Assembly (NCBI GenBank): GCA_934446365.1
Contig: CAKSDZ010000007.1
Coordinates: 16,412-80,411, forward strand
Length of the DNA: 64,000 nucleotides
Source of the DNA: an uncultured Eubacteriales bacterium
GTDB taxonomy: Bacteria > Bacillota > Clostridia > Oscillospirales > CAG-272
Reading direction: 5' to 3'
Shown here: piece after piece, positions 55,345 through 61,941 of the stretch
How positions within the stretch are numbered: the stretch's first letter is position 1
Layout of the letters: each line of letters opens with the position of its first letter
Translations under genes and position numbers: made by a program
Notes under the pieces: generated by a model
Database searches by the model: none
The model's input: the letters and a program-made list of their open reading frames with translations, nothing else
What the model was told of the DNA's origin: nothing

Positions 55345-55557
55345 TCAAACCATAATTTTGCTTGCCATCTCCTTGCTGATAGCGATACGCGATTCTTTAA
55401 TGCTTACAATCAGATTTCCGCCGATTGTGGAAACCACCGTGACAGTCCCCCCAGGCACAAAGCCGAGGTCCTCCAAATGTTTTTTCACCTCAGGGTTTCC
55501 GCCTACTTTTTTTATGATATTTTCTTCACCGAGCTCGGCAAGCATAAGCGGCATCAT
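55345..55557 (-). CDS. feoA: FeoA family protein (second copy)
   Basis: A 70-residue FeoA-like protein with LEDLGFVPGGTVTVVSTIGGNLIVSIKESRIAISKEMA. It heads the feoA-feoA-feoB unit, right after the promoter with two operators. AAGGAAGG precedes the start. Two FeoA copies are common in Clostridia. Confidence 0.92.
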   Translation of the reverse strand: MMPLMLAELGEENIIKKVGGNPEVKKHLEDLGFVPGGTVTVVSTIGGNLIVSIKESRIAISKEMASKIMV

Positions 55558-55605
55558 GTTATCCTTCCTTTCCGCTTTCTACTTTCATATTGTTTTTATC
55601 CCAAA

Positions 55606-55658
55606 GTTAGCACTATCTAACCGCTTCATATGTTAGCACAAGCAAACTAAATTGTCAA
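55606..55658 (-). promoter_or_regulatory. feo promoter with two overlapping DtxR-family operators
   Basis: On the minus strand TTGACA (55658-55653), 17 bases, TAACAT (55635-55630). An imperfect operator TTAGTTTGC-TTGTGCTAA (55650-55633) fills the spacer, and GTTAGATAGTGCTAAC (55621-55606) lies just past the -10. Both would block polymerase when the iron-loaded regulator binds. Confidence 0.78.
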
Positions 55659-55686
55659 GTCCTTTTTTGAATTTACAAAAAATTTA

Positions 55687-55715
55687 TTGAATATTTTATT
55701 TTGTTATGATATACT
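55687..55715 (+). promoter_or_regulatory. Promoter of the DtxR-family regulator
   Basis: TTGAAT (55687-55692), 17 bases, TATACT (55710-55715). No GTTAG-N6-CTAAC box overlaps it, so direct autoregulation is not evident, though the feo operators lie only ~40 bases away on the divergent side. Confidence 0.6.
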
Positions 55716-55753
55716 TCATCAAAAATACCAATTTTGTGAAAGAGGGTGAAGTC

Positions 55754-56131
55754 ATGAAAATAATGGAATCCGCTGAAAATTATCTGGAAACGATATTGAT
55801 TCTCCAAAAGAGAAACGGCTCGGTCCGTTCCATCGATATTGTAAATGAACTCGATTACACCAAGCCGAGCGTCAGCATCGCCATGAAAAATCTCAGAGAA
55901 AACGGATATATCGAAATGGATTCGGGCGGCTTCATCACACTGCTTGAATCAGGCAGGAAAATCGCGGAAAAGATGTATGAACGCCACACATTTATATCCG
56001 ATTGGCTGATTTCCCTCGGTGTCAATCCGGCCGTTGCCGTCGATGATGCCTGCCGTATGGAGCATGTCATCAGCGAAGAAAGCTTCACAGCGATAAAAAA
56101 TCATGTTCATTTGAAAAAAGAGTCCAAATAA
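55754..56131 (+). CDS. DtxR/MntR family metal-dependent regulator
   Basis: A 125-residue regulator: winged helix (~residues 5-65: AENYLETILILQKRN... VNELDYTKPSVSIAMKNLRENGYI) and a metal-binding dimerisation domain with E, H and C residues (ERHTFISDWL, DDACRMEHVISEESF). The SH3-like third domain of DtxR is absent, as in MntR-like forms. Its place between feo and the DUF2325 gene, and the boxes around it, point to iron. The ATG at 55754 follows GAGGG. Confidence 0.88.
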   Translation: MKIMESAENYLETILILQKRNGSVRSIDIVNELDYTKPSVSIAMKNLRENGYIEMDSGGFITLLESGRKIAEKMYERHTFISDWLISLGVNPAVAVDDACRMEHVISEESFTAIKNHVHLKKESK

Positions 56132-56165
56132 AAATATTCCGCCGAAAAGCGGAATATTTTTATTT
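56131..56165 (+). terminator. Terminator between the regulator and the DUF2325 gene
   Basis: AAAATATTCCGC (56131-56142) pairs with GCGGAATATTTT (56149-56160), then TATTTTT. Genes converge on it, and the A/T flanks let it act both ways. Confidence 0.88.
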
Positions 56166-56198
56166 TTAAAAATTTTATCCGAAAAAGTCCGCAATACC

Positions 56199-56483
56199 TC
56201 ACGCGCCGGCGTGAGCGGTCAGCACGGAATGCAGAGCAGAGGCACTGCTTGTATGAATCCTCGCCACCGGAATGTTGCTTCTCTTCGCCTCCTGCAACGC
56301 GCTCGTCACCATTTTATGGGATACCGTATTGGTGAACAGGATTAAAAGATCCGGACATCCAAGCTTCTTTTTGAAAGAGCCGTTCTCTTTTGTGTAAATT
56401 TTCGCTTTATAACCGTATTCTTTGCAGATGCTCTCATATTGCCATTCCATTCTTTCATTGCCGCCAACAATTACAACACTCAT
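56199..56483 (-). CDS. DUF2325 domain-containing protein
   Basis: A 94-residue Rossmann-like protein: SVVIVGGNERMEWQYESICKEYGYKAKIYTKENGS, then LLILFTNTVSHKMVTSALQEAKRSNIPVARIHTSS. DUF2325 proteins are widespread near feo and regulator genes in Clostridia; their role is unknown. An iron operator sits downstream of its -10, so it belongs to the same regulon. Confidence 0.85.
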   Translation of the reverse strand: MSVVIVGGNERMEWQYESICKEYGYKAKIYTKENGSFKKKLGCPDLLILFTNTVSHKMVTSALQEAKRSNIPVARIHTSSASALHSVLTAHAGA

Positions 56484-56550
56484 ATGTATTTCCTTTCGTT
56501 ACAGCCGAAGTTCGCCGGCCTTGCTAAGTTAAAGTGTTTTTTATCGCAAA

Positions 56551-56605
56551 GTTAGTTTAAACTAACCTCTGCGAAAATCATACCATATTAGAAGGATTTT
56601 GTCAA
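56551..56605 (-). promoter_or_regulatory. Promoter and perfect palindromic operator of the DUF2325 gene
   Basis: On the minus strand TTGACA (56605-56600), 17 bases, TATGAT (56582-56577). The operator GTTAGTTTAAACTAAC (56551-56566) is a perfect 16-base palindrome just past the -10. It is the cleanest example of the box found four times around this locus. Confidence 0.8.
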
Positions 56606-56681
56606 TACAGAATTTAAGATTCTTCAAAATTTTATATGAGCGATAAAGAAAATTTCCATGTGAATTTAGTTAGACAAAAGA

Positions 56682-56706
56682 CCGATACTCAAAACAAGTA
56701 TCGGCC
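56682..56706 (-). terminator. Terminator after the 97-residue gene
   Basis: CCGATACT (56682-56689) pairs with AGTATCGG (56697-56704), loop of 7; on the minus strand it runs into TCTTTTGTC. It lies at the left edge of the AT-rich toxin region. Confidence 0.7.
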
Positions 56707-56741
56707 CATTGGCTGTTATGTGAACAAATTAATTACACATT

Positions 56742-57035
56742 TTAATGTGAATTATTCATGTACTCCATATATCCTTCTTCTATTTTTTTCAACGATATTT
56801 TTTTCCAATTATCAACATCTTCATTAACATTATTTTTTATCATCTCGCCACCAAATGATATTCCTTCTTCCATTTCACTTTTTTCATTTATATAACAAAA
56901 TGTGTTTTCACAAGTTGTATAATCTAAAAATTTGCAATTATTTTTCAAGCACAAATAATTAGGTCCTTTAATATTTGAACAACAAACTTCACCATCTTCT
57001 TTTAAACAATATAGTTCTAATAATATGTGATTCAT
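56742..57035 (-). CDS. Putative immunity protein next to a Hint/toxin fragment
   Basis: A 97-residue acidic, Cys-rich protein (seven cysteines, such as CCSNIKGPNYLCLKNNC and CENTFC), no signal peptide. No family recognised. It starts ~60 bases behind the end of a polymorphic-toxin fragment on the same strand, the normal place of an immunity gene. GAGG precedes the ATG. AT-rich, unlike the core genome. The role is inferred from position only. Confidence 0.55.
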   Translation of the reverse strand: MNHILLELYCLKEDGEVCCSNIKGPNYLCLKNNCKFLDYTTCENTFCYINEKSEMEEGISFGGEMIKNNVNEDVDNWKKISLKKIEEGYMEYMNNSH

Positions 57036-57095
57036 TTCAACCTCACTTCTTGTTCACGACAATTTACGAAATAATTGCCGTAAACATTCAAAAAA

Positions 57096-57578
57096 TCATC
57101 CAAAATGCTTTAATGTTACATCTATTATATCAATAATTCCATTTTTTATATCATATAAAATTCTGCCCATTCCGCGCCCCTTTCCAAATCCCGGAATATC
57201 CGCAGAAAAATAACCCCACTTTGACACATGTACATTCAAGCCGCTCATGTCTCCTTTTGCCAATTTAGTTAAAATATTTTCATAATTTTGATATTGACTT
57301 GTACTCAGTCCTTTTGTTTTATTAACAGCACTTGATGATTCTCATATTGTACTCCATTCATCCCCACACCTATTATGCACCAATACACTGGTACTGCCAA
57401 CAAAGTACGTATGAAAACCTTCGACCTCGAAGTTGTATACTGTTACAGGACTTTCCAGCAGCTCATGCTGCACTGTTACATACTCGCCGTTAAGAAACTG
57501 CAATCTGTCTCGTATCGCGTCTGTCCATCCCTTCTGTGGCACCCAAAATGGATGTGTCAACGTCGCAAAAAGGATTTT
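57096..57578 (-). pseudogene. Fragment of a polymorphic toxin: Hint pre-toxin domain end plus toxin tip
   Basis: The frame begins after a stop at 57581-57579 with LFATLTHPFWVPQKGW and continues through VYNFEVEGFHTYFVGSTSVLVHN, the C-terminal part of a pre-toxin Hint (intein-like) domain that ends in the autocleavage HN. A TGA at 57344-57342 interrupts the frame eight codons later. The same frame then encodes ~80 residues of toxin-tip sequence ending in GKGRGMGRILYDIKNG and VTLKHFG before a stop at 57096. The upstream Rhs part and the Hint N-terminus are missing. The toxin class is not recognised with confidence. Confidence 0.75.
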
Positions 57579-57638
57579 CTATCTAAAGATCCAAAACTCT
57601 CATAATGAGCCGAATGGATTCCAAAAAACAAATTCTGC

Positions 57639-58172
57639 TTAGCTTATTACCCGATTGATTTCTATTTCCATGTCCGCCGAAAGCCCAAGAATTTTGACCG
57701 TATAGGTATCGGTTCCGTCAGATATATATTCCAGTGAAACTTCTTCATTCGGTAAAATTTCTTCTAAAATCTCCGAATCGTTTTTTATAAGAAAAATCCG
57801 AAGTTCTCCGGATTTTACGGCGCTTGATATTGTGATAGATATTTTTTTATGTTCAACCAAGCTGCGACTGACTGTCAACAACCCGTCGAATCTTCCAATA
57901 GAAACTTTTACATGATCCAACAACTCAACATCGTAATCTCTATCTGAGTGAGAGGGATTACCTGAACCCTTGAAGGATTTTTTAAAAGCGGAATATACGT
58001 TTTTTGAAGAACATATCTCCTTCTCCGTTATTTCTCGATACAGCTCTTCATAGGCAGTATTATCAAAACCAACAATTTGATCAACAACATACAATATACC
58101 AATTACCATGAACATAATAAACACAATAATCATGGTCATAATAACAAATGCTTTAAAGCTTTTCTTTATCAT
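57639..58172 (-). CDS. Membrane protein of unknown function in the toxin region
   Basis: A 177-residue protein with one N-terminal membrane segment (~9-32; very Ile/Met/Phe-rich) and an extracytoplasmic or cytosolic domain of ~140 residues with alternating strands. No family recognised. GGAGGGG precedes the ATG. It follows an Rhs-core fragment on the same strand and so may be an immunity protein, but its membrane anchor would suit an immunity protein for a periplasm- or membrane-acting toxin only. Confidence 0.5.
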   Translation of the reverse strand: MIKKSFKAFVIMTMIIVFIMFMVIGILYVVDQIVGFDNTAYEELYREITEKEICSSKNVYSAFKKSFKGSGNPSHSDRDYDVELLDHVKVSIGRFDGLLTVSRSLVEHKKISITISSAVKSGELRIFLIKNDSEILEEILPNEEVSLEYISDGTDTYTVKILGLSADMEIEINRVIS

Positions 58173-58204
58173 AACAGTTCCCCTCCAATCAAATTAGACG
58201 CCAA

Positions 58205-58316
58205 GACCTATCCCCAAAAAACAATACGCGAGCCGTCCCGTATTGCTGTCATAGTACCGGCTGTTCAGATAAGTATACACTGTCATAATAGTAACCTTTG
58301 TATGTGAACGGATTGT
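58205..58316 (-). pseudogene. Rhs core C-terminal fragment, frameshifted
   Basis: On the minus strand one frame reads NPFTYKGYYYDS and the next reads TYLNSRYYDSNTGR, both classical pieces of the Rhs core end. They are joined out of frame, so a few codons have been lost. Nothing else of the Rhs protein is next to it. Confidence 0.75.
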
Positions 58317-58376
58317 ACCTCATACCTTGAACATTAAAGCGGCTTTTTGAAATGCGATCGCAGTATAAAGTATGAT

Positions 58377-58802
58377 TCAAGTGCTTACAAAGCCTTCTTT
58401 CCATTCAATGCTTTTGTCTACAATCCACTCTGCAATTAGAAAAACTTCCTCCCTATTTTGATATGACTTTTTCTTTTTTTGCATTTCTATTTCTTGTTCG
58501 GCTTGTGCTCTTGTAGAAAAAACTCCAAATATAATCCAATGAGTTATACAATTTTCATCATCATATTCATGCGAAGGAACAAATAGAGAAATAGGACTTT
58601 CACTTATTATATTATCGGGGAACTCCACTCCAAGCCTTTTGTATTGGAAAGCGCTGGCCGAATAACCTTGAAACCCCGGCTTATTTTTTAACACGTCAAT
58701 TATTTCTCTAACTTTTTTTATAGTTGAAAAATAGCCAATGTGAAAATTTTCTTGATTATTATTTCCATATACAAACCACAAGTCATAAAAATATTTCTTC
58801 AT
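58377..58802 (-). CDS. Putative immunity protein in the toxin region
   Basis: A 141-residue soluble protein with aromatic-rich strands (YDLWFVYGNNNQENFHIGYF, THWIIFGVFSTRAQAEQEIEMQKKKK). The last part, with FGVFSTxAQAEQE, resembles small immunity-type proteins that pair with Rhs toxins, but I cannot name a family. GGAG precedes the ATG. Intact and AT-rich, among broken toxin pieces. Confidence 0.5.
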   Translation of the reverse strand: MKKYFYDLWFVYGNNNQENFHIGYFSTIKKVREIIDVLKNKPGFQGYSASAFQYKRLGVEFPDNIISESPISLFVPSHEYDDENCITHWIIFGVFSTRAQAEQEIEMQKKKKSYQNREEVFLIAEWIVDKSIEWKEGFVST

Positions 58803-58922
58803 TGCTATTCTCCTTATCCACCCATTATTTTTCTGACAATCTTTTGTTAAATTCAGAGCTTAACCTTTTCGTTCATTCGAGTCAGGTTTGCTTTTTATTG
58901 TTAGTGTATACCTTTTAAGCAT

Positions 58923-59246
58923 TCATCCATTGGCTGTTTTGAAAACAATATCATGAACTTGAATTTTATTCCATACTTGTTTTAAAGTGTATGAACCTTT
59001 TCTTCCCATATAAAATAATTTATAAGATTCATTAAATTTCTTATAAAAACTAACGCTTTCACTTCCATCTTTTGTTAATTGAACATTAATAAACGTCAAT
59101 ATATTTCCCAATTTAGATATTTCATGAGTGAGATATATCCTACATTCTGAATAATGCGCATATCCTTCTACCTCAAATGCGAACTCTAAAATTATTCCAT
59201 TATTTAGATCGAAAATAAACTGAGAATATTCAGGCTTTGTTTTCAT
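58923..59246 (-). CDS. Putative immunity protein behind the Rhs fragment
   Basis: A 107-residue soluble protein with a run of strands (FIFDLNNGIILEFAFEVEGYAHYSECRIYL). No family recognised. It starts 62 bases after the end of the toxin-tip remnant that continues the Rhs fragment, the place of an immunity gene. AAGGAG lies upstream, a little far from the ATG. Confidence 0.5.
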   Translation of the reverse strand: MKTKPEYSQFIFDLNNGIILEFAFEVEGYAHYSECRIYLTHEISKLGNILTFINVQLTKDGSESVSFYKKFNESYKLFYMGRKGSYTLKQVWNKIQVHDIVFKTANG

Positions 59247-59307
59247 TATCTTGGATATCTCCTTGTATATATTCTACCAATTCATTAAATCTCAATTTTT
59301 ATGCTTC

Positions 59308-59380
59308 CTAGATATTATCATGAGCTTTCCTCAATCTATTTCTTACTCCAAGATCGGTATACCCAATAAATGTCCCGTTC
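59308..59380 (-). pseudogene. Toxin-tip remnant in the +1 frame of the Rhs fragment
   Basis: The Rhs frame ends in a short foreign tail, but the neighbouring frame at the same place reads EASGANGTFIGYTDLGVRNRL and goes on to a stop at 59310-59308. This looks like what is left of the variable tip after a frameshift just behind RYYDP. Confidence 0.4.
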
Positions 59381-59990
59381 GCACCAGAAGCTTCGGATCA
59401 TAGTATCTGCTCTGCAAATAATAGAAGCCCGTTTCATAATCATAATAGTAGCCGCGGTATCTTATCGGATTATTGACGCCAAGTGTATCTGCATACATAC
59501 CTGTCATTGACAGCACATTTCCCCATGCGTCATAGGTATACTCGACCACTACAGTTCCATAAATGCTGCGAATTTGTACGACATCACCCTGCAGATTCTT
59601 CACAAAGTAATACTGTGTTCCGTCGTTGACAATAGAATATACCGTACCGCTCTCGTCATACAGAAAATCAATGTAGTGCGTTCCCCATGTCTGACGTATC
59701 AGTCTTCCGTCAGAATAGTAATAGCTATAGGTTGTGCTGCCATAAGTCTTCTGTGTGCGAAGCCCGTCCGCACCGTACTGATAGCTTGTTGTCACCCCGC
59801 CCTTGGTAACTGCCGCCAACTCTCTGCCATTCTGCCATGTGAACGTATAGGCACTTCCGTTATTGTATGACAAAGGATTGCCGATATTATCGCAGGTGAT
59901 TGCCGTTCCATTGTACGATGTCAGCCTGTCAAGCAAGCCTATATTAGCTTCCATATCATTTCGCATAAGGGGGGTGGGAGTCCCTCCCAT
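59343..59990 (-). pseudogene. Rhs-repeat core, N-terminally truncated
   Basis: The frame from about 59950 to 59380 encodes ~190 residues of Rhs/YD repeats: DRLTSYNGTAITCDNIGNPL, TWQNGRELAAV, YGADGLRTQKTYG, DFLYDESGTVYSIV, LQGDVVQIRSIYGTVVVEYTYDAWGN and the core end RYRGYYYDYETGFYYLQSRYYDP. The full protein would be thousands of residues; the first ~20 residues of this frame are not Rhs-like and mark a break. The end tail after RYYDP is out of frame. It is thus a fragment, not a working toxin. Confidence 0.85.
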
Positions 59991-60042
59991 CCCCTTATGT
60001 ATAACAACTGATTGCTATATGATATTACTCATTTTGATAATA

Positions 60043-60549
60043 CTATCCCGGCTTACCGAGATAAGGATAGCTGTCAACTACCCAATGACCCATAGACAAA
60101 ATTTTACTGATATCTTCGTTATCTCTGGGCAAAAAGGAGCATTCCCCTGCATGACCAATCAAATAAAAGAAAACACTCCCGTCCGCACGATAAAATGTCG
60201 GATCTTCCGGGTTTGTATATCCCCATGCATGAACAAATTGAAATATACTGCCCGAGATGGTCCGCATCAGCGTTTTCAGTCCTTCACACGCTTTATAATA
60301 CTGATAACAGGGTGGCACAGAATTTTCTATCGTCCGCTGCTCCTCAAAAGAGCCTGTGATACTTTGCGGTCTTCTTATTTTGAATTTTTCTAAGTTCTTG
60401 AGATAAGAAGTGTTAGAATCATAAATTAAAAATGACATAACATCGCTATACTTAAAACAAAGATTCAACAACTCTTCATAATCACTTCCGGTTATATCAA
60501 AGTCCCCTTCTCCAGTAAATATATCGCTATCATAATATGTAAATTTCAT
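60043..60549 (-). CDS. Putative immunity protein paired with an orphan toxin tip
   Basis: A 168-residue soluble protein with WGYTNPEDPTFYRADGSVFFYLIGHAGECSFLPRDNEDI near the end, a pattern typical of immunity-type proteins, though I cannot name the family. GAGG precedes the ATG. It begins 9 bases after the stop of a toxin-tip fragment on the same strand, the closest toxin-immunity spacing in the region. Confidence 0.6.
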   Translation of the reverse strand: MKFTYYDSDIFTGEGDFDITGSDYEELLNLCFKYSDVMSFLIYDSNTSYLKNLEKFKIRRPQSITGSFEEQRTIENSVPPCYQYYKACEGLKTLMRTISGSIFQFVHAWGYTNPEDPTFYRADGSVFFYLIGHAGECSFLPRDNEDISKILSMGHWVVDSYPYLGKPG

Positions 60550-60558
60550 TCTATTACC

Positions 60559-60690
60559 TCAATGTTTAACGCCATACCAAACATGAAAATGTTTATAATA
60601 TCCAAATAAATTTCTGCCTCTTACATGATAATGTGAGTATTGTCCAATTGTGCCCATGCCATGCTTGGTAATACAAAACAATCTCATAAA
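60559..60690 (-). pseudogene. Orphan polymorphic-toxin tip
   Basis: The frame reads ITKHGMGTIGQYSHYHVRGR, then NLFGYYKHFHVWYG, and stops at 60559. It is rich in His, Tyr and Gly, like the last part of a nuclease tip, but too short to class. Upstream in the same frame there is a stop after ~10 more codons, so the Rhs part is gone. Confidence 0.5.
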
Positions 60691-60723
60691 GCTATTTCTT
60701 CTCACCGGCAATACTCATTCCTG

Positions 60724-61313
60724 TTAAGTTCGCAATGTATAATTTGTTGGTAAAATTATAAATTTATGTTGATCAGACAAAATATCTAACAATCTAAATA
60801 TATTACGAGCGTAATATTCCATATGCTTTTTACTTATCCAAGGAAAACAAAACACATTTTTGCCATATGCATATCCTATTGCTGACATACATCTTAAACG
60901 TTCATTACCTGTTTTACCAAGGGAGAGCTTAAAATATACGTCACTAATTTCAAATAATTGTTTAATGTCACTGCTTGAAAGATTAAGTTTGGATTTTTTT
61001 AAAGCAAATTCCACGTTTTTTTCTATAGACCTTTTATTGTTAAAGAGAGGATAATTTTCGTCCACATAACAACTTTTATTACAAATTTCCTTAAAATCAC
61101 AAGCAGCATCATCAACTAAAATTTGAGAGTTAGGAAATAGTACAATGATAAAGTATAAGAAATTCCGCTCCTCTCTGAGTCTATGTCTCCTGCGATAATA
61201 TTAAGCCCTTCATACATATCCATAGAACAATCATCACATGTGCAATTCACTCTATAAAATTTTGATTCAATATTAAAGTAACCAGAAAAATTTTTTATGC
61301 TAATTTTCTTCAT
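60724..61313 (-). pseudogene. ABC-ATPase-like protein with degenerate P-loop, frameshifted
   Basis: Two overlapping frames make one protein. The first (from the ATG at 61313) reads to LNIIAGDIDSERSGISYTLS and stops at 61116. The frame one base over stays open through ILVDDAACDFKEICNKSCYV and runs to 60724, ~190 residues in all. The layout copies an ABC ATPase: GDIDSERSGIS stands where GxxGxGKST would be, and KTGNERLRCMSAIGYAYGKN stands where the signature and following helix would be, but the lysine and the Walker B acidic pair are missing. I infer an inactive ABC-fold protein, possibly an immunity factor. Confidence 0.55.
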
Positions 61314-61319
61314 AATATA

Positions 61320-61505
61320 TTATCCTACAACTCTTATATTTTGAACGTGGATTGGTCCAGGAAAAACTGATCTTACCGGTAGATATTTAATAACTCTAGC
61401 ATTAGTAATACCATGATCAGGTCCAAAAGCAGCGTTAGTTTCAAAAGATATAATCACTGTCCCACTTCTCGCACCTGAATTTTGAATCGCATACATATTA
61501 AGATC
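61320..61505 (-). pseudogene. Possible toxin-tip fragment
   Basis: The frame reads YAIQNSGARSGTVIISFETN, then FGPDHGITNARVIKYLPVRS and a short end. It stops 4 bases before the ABC-like gene. The 5' part runs into a promoter (61512-61540), so no complete gene exists. It looks like the last part of a C-terminal domain; the class is unknown. Confidence 0.4.
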
Positions 61506-61511
61506 AAATTC

Positions 61512-61540
61512 ATTATACCATAGCAACCAAAAAATTGCAA
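61512..61540 (-). promoter_or_regulatory. Promoter in front of the ABC-like gene
   Basis: On the minus strand TTGCAA (61540-61535), 17 bases, perfect TATAAT (61517-61512). It could drive the ABC-like gene and the following immunity-like genes now that the Rhs gene is lost. Confidence 0.6.
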
Positions 61541-61577
61541 TGTTTTTCACAATGATCTCATCATCTTTACTAATGTA

Positions 61578-61611
61578 CCGCGCTTACCTTGAATGACAAG
61601 TGCGGCTTTTT
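61578..61611 (+). terminator. Orphan plus-strand terminator
   Basis: CCGCGCTT (61578-61585) pairs with AAGTGCGG (61598-61605) followed by CTTTTT. One G-U pair exists only in plus-strand RNA; minus-strand RNA would have a mismatch. No plus-strand gene precedes it within 5 kb, so it may be a leftover. Confidence 0.45.
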
Positions 61612-61719
61612 GTATGATCCCATCCAAAAACTTAAAAAAACGTTTACCGGGCAGCTCCGGTCCACATTGTCCGGTATGCAGCCGTGTTAGCAGGGACATA
61701 ACTTTGATTCTTTTAGAAA

Positions 61720-61834
61720 TGCAAAAGGAAAGAGCCGTCCACCGGACGACTCTTTCCTTTTGTGTTCCTCTTACAATTTTGAACCCTCGACCAAAATTGA
61801 AGTTGGACTCGAACCCAAACGTCGCTATTTATGA
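61720..61834 (-). ncRNA. Candidate small RNA (~110 nt)
   Basis: A promoter on the minus strand, TTGCTT (61868-61863), 17 bases, TATAAT (61845-61840), is followed by ~110 non-coding bases and a strong terminator. The terminator stem is AAAAGGAAAGAG... (61723-61740) with ...CTCTTTCCTTTT (61744-61761); its single imperfect pair is G-U in minus-strand RNA but A-C in plus-strand RNA, so it is built for the minus strand. Between lies a second helix, TCGA and CCAA pairing with TTGG-TCGA. No start codon with ribosome site is seen. Confidence 0.5.
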
Positions 61835-61839
61835 AAAAT

Positions 61840-61868
61840 ATTATACCACATATAATTGAAAAAAGCAA
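61840..61868 (-). promoter_or_regulatory. Promoter of the candidate small RNA
   Basis: TTGCTT (61868-61863) and perfect TATAAT (61845-61840) on the minus strand, spacer 17. It lies between the serine recombinase stop and the toxin region. Confidence 0.6.
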
Positions 61869-61941
61869 TGAGCTTACCGTGATTTGAGGAGAACATCATT
61901 TGCAAATATTGCTTGCATCTCGTATATATTGCAAGTCAACA

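Noticed and set aside
61801..61830. A tRNA gene on the minus strand, from a T-arm-like stretch (GGGTTCGAGTCC)
   Set aside because: No anticodon or D-arm lies upstream, and the bases behind it do not pair as an acceptor stem; the stretch is inside the candidate small RNA.
56570..61900. A CRISPR array in the AT-rich region
   Set aside because: No regularly spaced direct repeats are present and no cas-like genes were seen.
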